64,000 nucleotides of DNA from Joostella atrarenae (GTDB lineage: Bacteria > Bacteroidota > Bacteroidia > Flavobacteriales > Flavobacteriaceae), in the NCBI RefSeq assembly GCF_021764745.1, contig NZ_JAETXX010000001.1:744001-808000 (forward strand), written 5' to 3'. This document shows positions 9,636 to 19,403 of this stretch, in pieces (within the stretch, counting starts at the first letter, position 1; each line of letters opens with the position of its first letter). Both the position numbers and the translations under genes were made by a program. The notes under the pieces were generated by a model that was given only the letters and a program-made list of their open reading frames with translations, ran no database searches and had not been told where the DNA came from.

Positions 9636-10019
9636 ATGGAAGCAGATATAAAAACGAGGTACTCAGATAAAGACCTAGCAGAGTTTAGGACTTTAATAGA
9701 AGGAAAAATGGAGAAAGCTTATCAGGATTTAGAACTTTTAAAGAGTTCTTATAAGAATGATGGGAATAATGGAACTGATGATACATCGCCTACTTTTAAA
9801 GCCTTTGAGGAAGGTTCTGAGACCATGAGTAGAGAAGCAAATACACAGCTTGCTTTACGTCAAGAGAAATTTATTCGTGACTTAAAAAATGCCTTAGTGC
9901 GTATTGAAAACAAAACGTATGGTGTTTGTAGAGTTACAGGAAAACTTATAAATAAAGAACGCTTGAAACTTGTTCCGCATGCTACTTTAAGTATAGAAGC
10001 GAAAAATTTACAAGCTTAA
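9636..10019 (+). CDS. DksA/TraR-like protein with degenerate zinc finger
   Basis: A 127-residue DksA/TraR-family protein: a long helical N-terminal part and a C-terminal segment YGVCRVTGKLINKERLKLVPHATLS that aligns with the DksA zinc-finger region. Only the first cysteine of the four remains; the others are replaced by Thr, Leu/Pro-region and Thr/His positions, so zinc binding as in DksA is unlikely. Family members bind the RNA polymerase secondary channel, but in Bacteroidota this short form is uncharacterised. It starts 4 bp after ileS, so it is co-transcribed, and is followed by a terminator. Confidence 0.85.
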   Translation: MEADIKTRYSDKDLAEFRTLIEGKMEKAYQDLELLKSSYKNDGNNGTDDTSPTFKAFEEGSETMSREANTQLALRQEKFIRDLKNALVRIENKTYGVCRVTGKLINKERLKLVPHATLSIEAKNLQA

Positions 10020-10040
10020 TCTACAATGTTTATTTTTTTT

Positions 10041-10069
10041 AAAAAACGCTCTTTTTAAGGGCGTTTTTT
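10041..10069 (+). terminator. Terminator after ileS and the DksA-like gene
   Basis: The arms AAAAAACGC (10041-10049) and GCGTTTTTT (10061-10069), extended inward by CTT/AAG with one T-G wobble, form a stem with a 3-nt loop and a T-run. It ends the ileS unit. Confidence 0.8.
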
Positions 10070-10091
10070 GTTTACAGTAAATCGTACTTTG

Positions 10092-10709
10092 GTGAGGTTT
10101 TTTATAGTCTTTTTTTTGATAGTCAGTTTTTCTTTTGCCCAAAAAGCTGTGGATAAGGTGGTTTTTGCCGATGGTGTTTCTCTTGTAGATATTAATGCCG
10201 AAAATATATTTTCAGTAACTATAACTACACATACATCTGATGAGGTGTTCATAACAACTCTTATGGATGGGGAATATCAAAATGAATTTGTAAACACCGT
10301 AAAAGAAGATGGTACAACGCTTTATCTAGGAGTAGAGAATAGACCTTTGTTTGATAAACCAAATGATAAATTGAGCGCTCATAAAGTAGTTGCTATTTCT
10401 TTGAATATTGTAGTTCCTGAATATAAGGAGGTGCGAATTCATGGAAGTTATACAAAAATAGAAGCATCAGGTAAGTACGCGGTTATGGAAGCCACTACTG
10501 GAAATGAAACGATTGTTTTAGATAATATTTCAGGGAATCTTATTAAGGCAAGAACTAGAAAAGGTGCTATTATTGTTACTAGAGCCGCGGGTATTATAAA
10601 AGCAGTATCTAAGTATGGACAGATATATCAAGGAACTTTAAAAAATGGAATAACTAAGTTTGAGTTAAATTCTCTTAACGGAGATATTTACGTTAATAAA
10701 ACAGAATAA
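10092..10709 (+). CDS. Exported DUF4097-like beta-repeat protein
   Basis: About 205 residues. The N-terminus MRFFIVFFLIVSFSFAQ (from a GTG) is a good Sec signal peptide with cleavage after the Ala. The mature part alternates short beta strands (for example IEASGKYAVMEATTGNETIVLDN), as in DUF4097/DUF2807 putative adhesin domains that form a right-handed beta-helix. A longer frame opens with a TTG at 10068, but that codon is inside the terminator of the preceding unit, so the GTG at 10092 is preferred. The gene lies between the ileS unit and lspA. Function unknown. Confidence 0.65.
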   Translation: MRFFIVFFLIVSFSFAQKAVDKVVFADGVSLVDINAENIFSVTITTHTSDEVFITTLMDGEYQNEFVNTVKEDGTTLYLGVENRPLFDKPNDKLSAHKVVAISLNIVVPEYKEVRIHGSYTKIEASGKYAVMEATTGNETIVLDNISGNLIKARTRKGAIIVTRAAGIIKAVSKYGQIYQGTLKNGITKFELNSLNGDIYVNKTE

Positions 10710-10775
10710 TATCCTTATTTTTACGGCCGTCCTAAAAAACACTTTTTTAAGTTGGAGGCAATTATTTAGAAAATC

Positions 10776-11399
10776 ATGTCATTAAAGAAAGCAACATTTA
10801 TAATTATATTGGTCTTACTAATAGATCAAATCTCAAAAATATACATTAAGACTAATTTTGTTTTAGGAGAACACGTAGAAGTTTTTAGTTGGTTTAAAAT
10901 TCTATTTATAGAAAATGAAGGGGCAGCATGGGGAACAAAAATTAGTGATATTATTCCTGGTGTCTCCGATGAGGCAGGTAAATTATTTCTTACTGTTTTT
11001 AGATTGATAGCAATCTGCGGAATTGGTTACTGGTTGGTAGATAGTGTTAAGAAAAATTCGACGCCAACATTAATCTTAGCAGTTTCTTTAATTTTTGCAG
11101 GTGCTTTAGGGAATATTATAGATTCTGTTTTCTACGGATTAATATTTGATGATAGTTATGGTCATGTAGCTACACTTTTCTCTGATGAACCTTACGGGAC
11201 TTTATTTCATGGTAAAGTGGTAGATATGCTTCATTTCCCTATGATAGATACAGTTCTTCCTGATTGGTTTCCTATTTGGGGAGGTAAAAACTTTAGATTC
11301 TTTGAACCCGTTTTTAATGTTGCAGATGCTGCAATTAGTATCGGGGTAGGTGTTCTGTTGATCTTTAACAAAAAAGCTTTCCCTAACGAAGGGAAATAG
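10776..11399 (+). CDS. lspA: Lipoprotein signal peptidase II
   Basis: LspA cleaves prolipoproteins before the lipidated cysteine in the inner membrane. The 207-residue protein has four predicted membrane segments and the two catalytic aspartates: Asp116 in GNIIDS and Asp184 in FNVADAAI. The periplasmic loop between them is long (about 60 residues, including FDDSYGHVATLFSDEPYG), as in Bacteroidota LspA; E. coli LspA is about 40 residues shorter. The window encodes more than ten probable lipoproteins, its substrates. Probably has its own promoter in the 66-bp gap upstream. Confidence 0.95.
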   Translation: MSLKKATFIIILVLLIDQISKIYIKTNFVLGEHVEVFSWFKILFIENEGAAWGTKISDIIPGVSDEAGKLFLTVFRLIAICGIGYWLVDSVKKNSTPTLILAVSLIFAGALGNIIDSVFYGLIFDDSYGHVATLFSDEPYGTLFHGKVVDMLHFPMIDTVLPDWFPIWGGKNFRFFEPVFNVADAAISIGVGVLLIFNKKAFPNEGK

Positions 11400-11572
11400 T
11401 GCTAAGGCTTGTTGATTTTTCCACTATAATTTTTGAATTATATTTCTTTTTTTATTGTCTATATATAGAAATTTTAACTTTATTTTTAGAATATATGCGT
11501 CAAAATGTATAATTTAATCTAAATTTTTATATATTTCGGGCAAAGGATAAACTTATGTGTCCTTAGCCGATA

Positions 11573-12082
11573 TTGAAAAAAAGAAATAAACTTTTTTTAG
11601 ACACTCTTTATTATGAATATGTGGATTCATTGTATAGTTATGGAATGAACATAAACAATGATTCTGATTTAGTTAAAGATACCATCCACGACTTATTTAT
11701 TGATTTATATAAGTATAAAAAAAAACTACGGAAAGTCGAGAATATAGAATCATACCTTTTTACTTCCTTTAAACATAAACTTTATAAGGCGATTAAAGTA
11801 GAGACAAAAGTTATTAAAGTTTCTTTTAATACAAATGACCATGCTACGGATGTAGTTTCACAAGATCATAAAATTATTAATCTTGAACAGTATAATTACG
11901 ATCTTGAAATGCTGTCTAATGCGATGCATAAACTTTCGGATAAACAACGTAAAGTAATTCAATTCAAGTTTCACCATGGTAAAGATTATCCTGAAATAGC
12001 TCATATAATGGGTATTTCTGTACCTTCTGCAAGAACACAAGTATACCGTGCGCTGAAAACATTAAAAGCTGGAATTAGTTAA
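11573..12082 (+). CDS. ECF RNA polymerase sigma factor, FecI-like
   Basis: The 169-residue protein has sigma region 2 (DLVKDTIHDLFIDLYKYKKKL, about residues 32-52) and region 4 (LSDKQRKVIQFKFHHGKDYPEIAHIMGISVPSARTQVYRALKTLK, about 123-166). The start is a TTG; the next in-frame ATG would remove part of region 2, so the TTG is kept. A 7-of-8 match to the -7 element (TATATTTC, 11530-11537) lies 35 nt upstream. It is followed by a FecR-like anti-sigma gene and an STN-containing SusC, the standard cell-surface signalling arrangement in which ligand binding by SusC frees the sigma factor to transcribe the transporter genes. Confidence 0.9.
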   Translation: MKKRNKLFLDTLYYEYVDSLYSYGMNINNDSDLVKDTIHDLFIDLYKYKKKLRKVENIESYLFTSFKHKLYKAIKVETKVIKVSFNTNDHATDVVSQDHKIINLEQYNYDLEMLSNAMHKLSDKQRKVIQFKFHHGKDYPEIAHIMGISVPSARTQVYRALKTLKAGIS

Positions 12083-12202
12083 AATTATTCTTTTTTCAAA
12101 AAAAGAGCATATAATCTGTCTATATATTAAAATTTAATGACTCTTATTATTAAAGGCTTCTGTTTCTGGAGGTTTTTTAATGAAAATGAGAATCGTGTTT
12201 TA

Positions 12203-13237
12203 ATGAATAGATATAGAATTACACATGATGATAAAATGAAGCTTATGAATAGGATTAATGATTCTATTAATCAAATGAAGCTTCAGAAGAGAATCAGACA
12301 AAAGAGAATAATTTTCTCTGTTGCAGCAGCTGTGGTGTCTATATTCTTTGTGGGACATCTATTTTATAAGGATAATTCTTTTCAATCATCACCTTTAAAA
12401 AAAATCATTACTCAATATAGAGAAAGCGAATTATCTGAAGACGGGGAGGTTAAATTAATTATAGGAGGAGAAAAAGCGATTAGCCTTCAGCAAAAAAACT
12501 CAGAATTAATTTATTCTAATAATGGAGAGGAAGTTCTAGCAAATAATATTTTGGTACATAAATCTGATGTAAAGATCGAATCTAATATAAATGCCTTAAT
12601 TGTTCCATATGGAAAGCGGTCTTTTGTTACTCTTTCTGACGGGACAAAAGTCTGGTTAAATTCTGGAACGAAACTGTCGTACCCCAGTGTTTTTAATGCC
12701 AAAAAGCGCGAAGTATATTTAGAAGGAGAGGCAATTTTTGATGTAGCTCATAATTCAGAGAAGCCGTTTTTTGTGCATACAAAGGAAAGTGAAATTAAAG
12801 TCCTTGGAACCATCTTTAATATTTCTAGTTATTCTGATGAACAATTTATTCAAACAGCCTTAAAATCTGGAAGCATAGAAGTTGTCTATAGAAAATCTAA
12901 CATTCTAGGAACAAAAATTAAGAAGAAACTTTCTCCAGGAATGATTTCTCTTTTTGATAAGGATACTGAATCAGTAGAGATCAAAACTACTGATGTAGAT
13001 AATGTTATGAGTTGGAGAGATGGAGTGTTAATTTTTAGGAATCAGCAATTAGAAGGCATTATAAAAAAATTAGCTAGGTATTATAATGTGCGTATTGAAA
13101 TAAAAAACAAAGAAGAATTATCAAAGACATTCTCTGGTTCATTGCATATAAAGAAAACTATAGAAGAAGTAATGCAGGTGATAAAAGAGACTACAAGTAT
13201 TGATTTTGAAATTAAAAATATGAACGAGCTAAACTAA
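12203..13237 (+). CDS. FecR-type anti-sigma factor
   Basis: About 344 residues from the ATG at 12203; a longer frame begins at 12137 but its 22 extra residues are not FecR-like. The short cytoplasmic N-terminus carries basic residues, a single membrane segment (IIFSVAAAVVSIFFVGHLFY) follows, then the periplasmic FecR domain with the signature SFVTLSDGTKVWLNSGTKLSYP and FLVH/GTIFNISSY. The C-terminal DUF4974 region (LEGIIKKLARYYNVRIEI) is the segment that contacts the STN domain of the receptor. It receives the signal from the SusC protein downstream and controls the ECF sigma upstream. Confidence 0.9.
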   Translation: MNRYRITHDDKMKLMNRINDSINQMKLQKRIRQKRIIFSVAAAVVSIFFVGHLFYKDNSFQSSPLKKIITQYRESELSEDGEVKLIIGGEKAISLQQKNSELIYSNNGEEVLANNILVHKSDVKIESNINALIVPYGKRSFVTLSDGTKVWLNSGTKLSYPSVFNAKKREVYLEGEAIFDVAHNSEKPFFVHTKESEIKVLGTIFNISSYSDEQFIQTALKSGSIEVVYRKSNILGTKIKKKLSPGMISLFDKDTESVEIKTTDVDNVMSWRDGVLIFRNQQLEGIIKKLARYYNVRIEIKNKEELSKTFSGSLHIKKTIEEVMQVIKETTSIDFEIKNMNELN

Positions 13238-13287
13238 CTTTTAAACTAAACTATACGCCTATGAAATGAGAGCCGCTAAACAAAAAA

Positions 13288-13315
13288 GCCAGAAAATGTT
13301 CCCGCATTTTCTGGC
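13288..13315. repeat. 11-bp perfect hairpin between fecR and susC
   Basis: GCCAGAAAATG (13288-13298) and its exact complement (13305-13315) enclose a 6-nt loop. On the plus strand no T-run follows, but six A precede it, so the canonical terminator polarity is on the minus strand, where no gene is known. It may act as an RNA-processing or stabilising hairpin at the start of the susCD mRNA. Confidence 0.6.
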
Positions 13316-13369
13316 GTGAAATTAATTAAACATTGAAGTGAACAACATTTAAAAATCTATTACAAAAAT

Positions 13370-16300
13370 ATGAATAAAAAGTACACACTAATCCTGTACA
13401 ATGGATTAAATAAGTTCCTATGGGGTATGATAAAAACAATTGTTTTATGTATATGCTTCGGGTTAAATAGCTTGTATGCTATAAATACCTATTCTCAAAC
13501 AAAAATGAATATTGATGTAGAAAATGTGTCAATAGAACATTTTTTTAAGGAGATACAAAAGAAGAGTGATTTTATTTTCTTTTATGAAGATAATGTAGTT
13601 AATAATATTTCAAAGATATCTTATCACGCTGAAGATAAGTTGATAAAAACAATTTTAGATGATGTGCTCAATGAAAATCGTCTTCATTTTAAAATGTTTG
13701 ATAACCAAATAATAATAGCGAGAAGTACTAAGGTTATTATTCAGCAGTCTATCAGTGGAAATGTTACAGATCCAGATGGATTGCCAATGGCTGGTGTAAA
13801 CGTCTTTATAGATGGAATTGCTAAAGGTGTAACTACAGATTTTGATGGTAATTACTCTATTACAGCAACTGAAGGGCAGACTTTGGTGTATAGTTATATT
13901 GGGATGAAAACTCAAAAACATACCGTAGGAAGTAATGATGTTATAAACGTTGCTTTAGAATATGATGTAGAAAGTTTAGAGGGAGTTGTAGTAACAGGAT
14001 ATCAAAATATTCAAAAGAAAGTCTTTACTGGTGCATCTCAAACATTAGAGGCAGAAGAGTTCAAGATAGATGGAGTTATTGATGTAGGGCGTATGTTAGA
14101 AGGTAGAGCTGCAGGGGTTAATGTCCAAAATGTTACAGGAACTTTTGGAGCTGCACCAAAAATTACGATCCGTGGGGGTTCTTCTATTTATGGAGATACA
14201 AAACCACTTTGGGTAGTAGATGGAGCAGTGCAAGAAGAAATTGTAAATCTTAGTTTTGCAGAGTTGGTGTCAGGAGATTCAGCAACATTGATTAGTTCAG
14301 CTATTTCGGGTATAAATGCTAATGATATAGCATCGATAGAAATTCTTAAAGATGCATCTGCATTATCATTATATGGAGCGCGAGCAATTAATGGAGCGGT
14401 TATTATTACTACCAAAAAAGGAGGTAGAAATCAGAAGAACACCATTACCTACCAAGGGGAATATACCGTGAGGAGTATTCCTGATTATTCTGATTATGAT
14501 TTTTTGAATTCTCAAGAAACAATGGGTATTTACAAAGAGCTAGAGAATAAAGGGTTCTTAAATTTATCAAGAAATACACAGGGAAGATACGGTGGAGTTT
14601 ATAATATTATGTATAGAAGTATAGATAATTATGACCCATCTATTGGAGGATATGCAGTAGAAAATACTCCTGAAGGAAGAAATAGGTTTTTACAGCAATA
14701 CGAAATGGCAAATACAGATTGGTTTAAGACCCTTTTTAGAGGTAGTCCAACTCAAAACCATACGTTGAGTTTTTCAGGTGGTGGTGAAAATAGTGCTCAA
14801 TATGCTTCTATAGGTTTTTATACAGATCCAGGATGGACAATTGCTGATAAAACAGATAGATTTACTGCTAACTTAAGAAACACCTATTATATTTCTGATG
14901 TTGTTACTGCTGGAATTTTACTTCAAGGATCTGTAAGAAATCAAGATGCTCCTGGTACATACGAAAGAGAGTCTAATACTGTAGATGGTGAATTTAGTAG
15001 AAACTTTGATATAAATCCATTTAGTTATGCTTTAAACACAAGCAGAACGTTACGACCAAGAGATAATAATGGAGATTTAGAATACTATAGATTTAATTGG
15101 GCGCCATTTAATATTATAAACGAGGTTAATAATAATAAAATTGATCTTCAGGTAATAGATATTAAGGCACAAGGTAATTTAGGAATTAAGATAAACGATA
15201 AGTTAGATTATAGTTTTTTAGGATCTCTTAGATATGCAAAAAGTAGTAGAGAACATAATATAACAGAAAACTCTAATGTTGCGGCAGCATATAGAGCAAA
15301 TGAAACTACCGTTGTTGCGGATGAAAATGTTTTCTTATTTACAGACCCTAATAGCCCTAATTCACCTCCGCAAGTAGTATTACCGTATGGGGGGATTTTG
15401 AATTCAAGTGAAGATAATTTACAAAGTTTTTACTTCAGAAATGCATTGAATTACTCTAATAAATTTAATGACAAACATGATGTGGAGCTTTATTTGGGAC
15501 AAGAATACAGATATACAAACAGAAGTAATGAATTCTTTTCGGGCTATGGGTATCAATATACTCGAGGAGGTATTCCTTTTACAGACTATAGAGTTATCCA
15601 AAATGCTTTAATTAACGATACAGATTACTTTGGTAAATCTGAAGATAGAGAAAGAGGAGTCGCTTTTTTTGGACAAGGAACATATGCCTTCGATGATAGA
15701 TATGTAATTAGTGGAACAGCAAATTATGAAGGGTCTAATAAGTTAGGAAGATCAAGTAGTGCTAGATGGTTGCCAACATGGAATGTGAGTGGTAAATGGA
15801 ATGCTTCTAATGAAGATTTTTTGAGAGATTCTAAAGTTATTTCAAACCTATCTTTTAGAGTTGGATATGGTTTGATTGCTGGTTTAGGAAGTGCAAGTAA
15901 TGCTGTGGCAATTTTTGAGAATGATATTACAAATAGATTTAATACGGATGATCGTGAAAATGTAATTGATATTGATGAGCTTGAAAACAGCGATTTAACT
16001 TGGGAAAAAGTAAATGAATTTAATTTCGGAATGGACTTAGGCTTGTTTCGTAATCGAGTTACGCTAACAACAGATTTATACCAAAAGAAATCCTATGATT
16101 TAATAGATTTTGTTTCTACAACGGGTATTGGAGGTCAAACTATAAAGATAGCAAATAACGCAGATATGACAACAAAGGGTATTGAGATAAGTTTGCTTGC
16201 AAAAATCTTTGATAACCCTAATTTTAAATGGACTTCGACATTTAATTTTGCTTGGTTCGATCAAGAAATTACCAAATTACATAATGAACCGTCAGTGTTT

Positions 16301-17017
16301 GACTTGGTTAGAGATACAGGAGGGAATGTAGTAGGAAGACAACGTAATTCTCTTTATTCTTTTGACTTTACAGGATTAGATGAGCGTGGCTTGCCAATGT
16401 ATAATTTTGGAGAAGATCAAAATCCAACAACAGATGTTGATTTTCAAGACACAGAAGATATCTCGGATTATCTAAAGTATGAAGGACCAATAGATCCAAA
16501 TATTACAGGAGGTTTTTCAAACACTTTTACATATAAAAATTGGGATTTAAGCGCATTAATAACAATGCAGGCAGGTAACAAAGTAAGATTGTCACCCATA
16601 TATAGCTCAGAATATAATGATTTAGATGTCTTTACTACGGATTTTAGAAATAGATGGTTAGTCCCTGGAGACGAAAATGTTACTAATATTCCTGTAATTG
16701 TAGATACAAGAACTATAGATAGCTATAATTCTAGAGATTTATCTCGTGCTTATAATGCTTATAATTACTCAACAGAGAGAGTTGTTGATGGTTCTTTTGT
16801 TAGAATGAAAAATATTGCTTTAGGATATTCATTCCCGAAGAACTTAACAAATAAATTATCGATGTCTAATTTTAAATTAAGATTTCAGGTAACAAATCCA
16901 TTTTTAATTTATTCTGATAAAGATTTAAATGGTCAAGATCCAGAATTCTTTAGAGCTGGTGGTGTTGCTTATCCAATAAGCAGGCAATATACTTTTACAT
17001 TAAACGTAGGATTCTAA
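13370..17017 (+). CDS. SusC/RagA-type TonB-linked outer-membrane transporter with STN domain
   Basis: 1215 residues. After the signal peptide comes an STN signalling domain (about 43-120, MNIDVENVSIEHFFKEIQKK), a carboxypeptidase-like regulatory domain (about 128-205, ISGNVTDPDGLPMAGVNVF), the plug (from about 215, with GGSSIYGDTKPLWVVDG) and the 22-strand barrel ending in FTLNVGF. It forms the barrel of a pedal-bin transporter with the SusD lipoprotein encoded 12 bp downstream. The STN domain implies signalling through the adjacent FecR/ECF pair. The substrate is not known; no glycosidase genes are nearby, so a polysaccharide is not indicated. Confidence 0.95.
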   Translation: MNKKYTLILYNGLNKFLWGMIKTIVLCICFGLNSLYAINTYSQTKMNIDVENVSIEHFFKEIQKKSDFIFFYEDNVVNNISKISYHAEDKLIKTILDDVLNENRLHFKMFDNQIIIARSTKVIIQQSISGNVTDPDGLPMAGVNVFIDGIAKGVTTDFDGNYSITATEGQTLVYSYIGMKTQKHTVGSNDVINVALEYDVESLEGVVVTGYQNIQKKVFTGASQTLEAEEFKIDGVIDVGRMLEGRAAGVNVQNVTGTFGAAPKITIRGGSSIYGDTKPLWVVDGAVQEEIVNLSFAELVSGDSATLISSAISGINANDIASIEILKDASALSLYGARAINGAVIITTKKGGRNQKNTITYQGEYTVRSIPDYSDYDFLNSQETMGIYKELENKGFLNLSRNTQGRYGGVYNIMYRSIDNYDPSIGGYAVENTPEGRNRFLQQYEMANTDWFKTLFRGSPTQNHTLSFSGGGENSAQYASIGFYTDPGWTIADKTDRFTANLRNTYYISDVVTAGILLQGSVRNQDAPGTYERESNTVDGEFSRNFDINPFSYALNTSRTLRPRDNNGDLEYYRFNWAPFNIINEVNNNKIDLQVIDIKAQGNLGIKINDKLDYSFLGSLRYAKSSREHNITENSNVAAAYRANETTVVADENVFLFTDPNSPNSPPQVVLPYGGILNSSEDNLQSFYFRNALNYSNKFNDKHDVELYLGQEYRYTNRSNEFFSGYGYQYTRGGIPFTDYRVIQNALINDTDYFGKSEDRERGVAFFGQGTYAFDDRYVISGTANYEGSNKLGRSSSARWLPTWNVSGKWNASNEDFLRDSKVISNLSFRVGYGLIAGLGSASNAVAIFENDITNRFNTDDRENVIDIDELENSDLTWEKVNEFNFGMDLGLFRNRVTLTTDLYQKKSYDLIDFVSTTGIGGQTIKIANNADMTTKGIEISLLAKIFDNPNFKWTSTFNFAWFDQEITKLHNEPSVFDLVRDTGGNVVGRQRNSLYSFDFTGLDERGLPMYNFGEDQNPTTDVDFQDTEDISDYLKYEGPIDPNITGGFSNTFTYKNWDLSALITMQAGNKVRLSPIYSSEYNDLDVFTTDFRNRWLVPGDENVTNIPVIVDTRTIDSYNSRDLSRAYNAYNYSTERVVDGSFVRMKNIALGYSFPKNLTNKLSMSNFKLRFQVTNPFLIYSDKDLNGQDPEFFRAGGVAYPISRQYTFTLNVGF

Positions 17018-17029
17018 AAAAGGAGAAAG

Positions 17030-18520
17030 ATGAAAAGAAATATTAAAATATATACACTATTACTGATAAGTGTGTTTGTACTGTCTAGCTGTAATGAATT
17101 TTTAGATGAAGTGCCAGATAATAGAACAGAGATAGATTCTGCTGATAAAATTGGAGAATTGCTAGTGGGTGCATACCCAGAGGCGTCATATTTTATGATT
17201 GCAGAAAGTATGAGCGATAATGCAATAGATTTAGGTTCAGCCAATACTACAGATGTAGATGTTAATACAATCATGTACAATTGGGAAGATACAAACCTTG
17301 ACACAAGAGATACACCTACTTTTTATTGGAATGCATGCTATGCTGCAATAGCTCAAGCAAACCAAGCGCTAAAGGCAATTGAAGAATTAGAAGGAGGGAA
17401 TGATTTAAGTGCTTATAGAGGTGAAGCATTATTAGCTAGAGCTTACGCACATTTTATGCTTGTAAATTTATGGGGAAAAGCTTATGATTCAAACACAGCA
17501 GCTACAGATCTAGGAGTTCCATATGTTTTGGAGCCTGAAGTTGAGGTTTTACAGGATTATGAGCGGAATACAGTTGAGGAGGTTTACGAATTGATCGAAG
17601 CTGATTTGTTAGAAGGACTGCCTTTAATTACAAATGATTATTTTGAAGCAAAATTTCACTTTACCCAAGATGCGGCAAATACATTCGCTTCTAGATTCTA
17701 TTTGTTTAAAGGCGAATGGGATAAGGTGGTAACGTATGCTTCGAAAGCACTTTCTGCAAATCCAGCAGATAACATTAGAGATTGGAACTTCTATAGGGCA
17801 CTTACTTACGATGAAACAAGAATAAGACATCAAGCTAGTGTTGAGCCTACTAACTTGCTTATTGTTGGGGCGAGTTCTTTGTATGCGAGACAATATGCAT
17901 TAGGGAGATATGGGTTGAGTTCAGCGCATAGAGGAGAAATTTTCACTACTGATACACCTCTAAATAAATCATGGGCGTACAGGGTGTTTAATTTTTCGTC
18001 AACTAGATATTTTGTTCCTAAGTATAACGAGTATTTTAGATATACCAATTTAAGTGAAGGGATAGGGTTTCCGTATGCTATGAATGTACTTATAACCTAT
18101 GATGAAGCTTTGCTTAATAGAATTGAAGCTAATGTTATGCTAGGAAATACTGTGGAGGTTACAAACGACATAAATGCATACATTTCTAAAAAGACACAGG
18201 ATTATGATGCTACAACTGATTTGCTAACCTATAATGATATAGATACATATTATCAAGATTTTGTAGTAGACGGAGAATTTGATCCTTTTTATGAAATAGG
18301 AACAGATAAGCTGCCTTTAATGAAGTTTGTATCTAAAAGCAGACAAAGAGAGTTTTTTCATGAAGGGATAAGATGGTTAGACATCAAGCGTCTAGGAGTG
18401 GAAGTAGTACATCCAGATTTTGATGGGAATGAAGAGATCTTAACTAAAGAAGACCCTAGAAGGCAATTACAGATTCCTATAATAGCACAGAGTTTAGGAA
18501 TTGAAGCAAACCCAAGATAA
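17030..18520 (+). CDS. SusD/RagB-family substrate-binding lipoprotein
   Basis: The protein has 496 residues, a lipoprotein signal peptide ending LSSC (Cys21) and the SusD layout: N-terminal LDEVPDNRTEID, helical tetratricopeptide-like pairs (ALLARAYAHFMLVNLWG, around residue 140) and the C-terminal motif FFHEGIRWLDIKRLG. It is the surface lid of the SusC barrel and captures the substrate. An SD-like AGGAGA lies just before the start, unusual among flavobacterial genes, and would support strong translation. Spacing to SusC is 12 bp, so the two are co-transcribed. Confidence 0.93.
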   Translation: MKRNIKIYTLLLISVFVLSSCNEFLDEVPDNRTEIDSADKIGELLVGAYPEASYFMIAESMSDNAIDLGSANTTDVDVNTIMYNWEDTNLDTRDTPTFYWNACYAAIAQANQALKAIEELEGGNDLSAYRGEALLARAYAHFMLVNLWGKAYDSNTAATDLGVPYVLEPEVEVLQDYERNTVEEVYELIEADLLEGLPLITNDYFEAKFHFTQDAANTFASRFYLFKGEWDKVVTYASKALSANPADNIRDWNFYRALTYDETRIRHQASVEPTNLLIVGASSLYARQYALGRYGLSSAHRGEIFTTDTPLNKSWAYRVFNFSSTRYFVPKYNEYFRYTNLSEGIGFPYAMNVLITYDEALLNRIEANVMLGNTVEVTNDINAYISKKTQDYDATTDLLTYNDIDTYYQDFVVDGEFDPFYEIGTDKLPLMKFVSKSRQREFFHEGIRWLDIKRLGVEVVHPDFDGNEEILTKEDPRRQLQIPIIAQSLGIEANPR

Positions 18521-18544
18521 TTAATCCAACTAAAAATAAAATAG

Positions 18545-19393
18545 ATGAAATTAAATAATATAATATATAGTTTTTTCTTGATGCTTTTATTTAGTGCTTG
18601 TGATTCAGAAAAATCATTAGAAGAAAGCATCTTAGATACGTCTCAACCAGCTCTGTCAGAATTGGATGTTTGGTTGAGAGATAGTTATATTTCTCCTTAT
18701 AATATAGAAGTATTATATGAGTGGGACGATAACCAAGTAACACAATCTAGATACTTATATCCACCAACAGAGGAAAATGTAAAACCATTAATGGAGCAGA
18801 TATTAGATATTTGGATCAATTCTTACTCTGAGGTTGGAGGTGATGATTTTGTAAAGGAAATAGCGCCAAGACAAATTGTATTAGTAGGAGGGTATAATGT
18901 TAATCCTAGTGGAACCATAACGCTTGGACTTGCGGAATCTGGAAATAAAATTACACTTTTCCGTGTGGACGATCTTGATTTCTCTGATTTGGAGCAAACA
19001 AGAAGGTTCTTTAAAACTATTCAACATGAGTATTGCCATATTTTAAACCAAAATAAAGTTTTCAGTGAAAGCTTTGGTGATATAACACCCTCTGGTTACG
19101 ATGGTGACTGGCACTTAACATCAACAGAGGATGCGAGAGAAGAAGGTTTTATAACTAATTATGCTAAATCTAGAGATTCAGAAGATTTTGCAGAAATGAC
19201 ATCAGTAATGCTTACCAATTCTAAAGAAGAATACGAGGCTATCATTGCAAGTATTGAAAGCGAAACAGCTGTAGCAGATTTAAGAGCAAAGGAAGCTATC
19301 GTAGCAGATTATTTTTTGAAAGAATGGGCAATAGATATATATGAGCTTCAAGCTATAAACTACAATAAATTAATAGCGTTAACTCAAAATTAA
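18545..19393 (+). CDS. SusCD-associated HExxH zinc metallohydrolase lipoprotein
   Basis: 282 residues with a lipobox FSAC (Cys19). The zinc motif is HEYCH at 161-165 with nearby acidic residues further on. It matches the described family of substrate import-associated zinc metallohydrolase lipoproteins, which are found with SusC/SusD pairs. The family has no proven substrate; peptide hydrolysis at the surface before import is a reasonable inference. It is 24 bp after susD and 10 bp before the DUF4302 gene, so it belongs to the same operon. Confidence 0.85.
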   Translation: MKLNNIIYSFFLMLLFSACDSEKSLEESILDTSQPALSELDVWLRDSYISPYNIEVLYEWDDNQVTQSRYLYPPTEENVKPLMEQILDIWINSYSEVGGDDFVKEIAPRQIVLVGGYNVNPSGTITLGLAESGNKITLFRVDDLDFSDLEQTRRFFKTIQHEYCHILNQNKVFSESFGDITPSGYDGDWHLTSTEDAREEGFITNYAKSRDSEDFAEMTSVMLTNSKEEYEAIIASIESETAVADLRAKEAIVADYFLKEWAIDIYELQAINYNKLIALTQN

Positions 19394-19403
19394 TTAAAAC
19401 ATT

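Noticed and set aside
10068-10091. Start of the DUF4097-like gene at a TTG
   Set aside because: The codon is inside the T-run of the preceding terminator; the GTG at 10092 gives a clean signal peptide.
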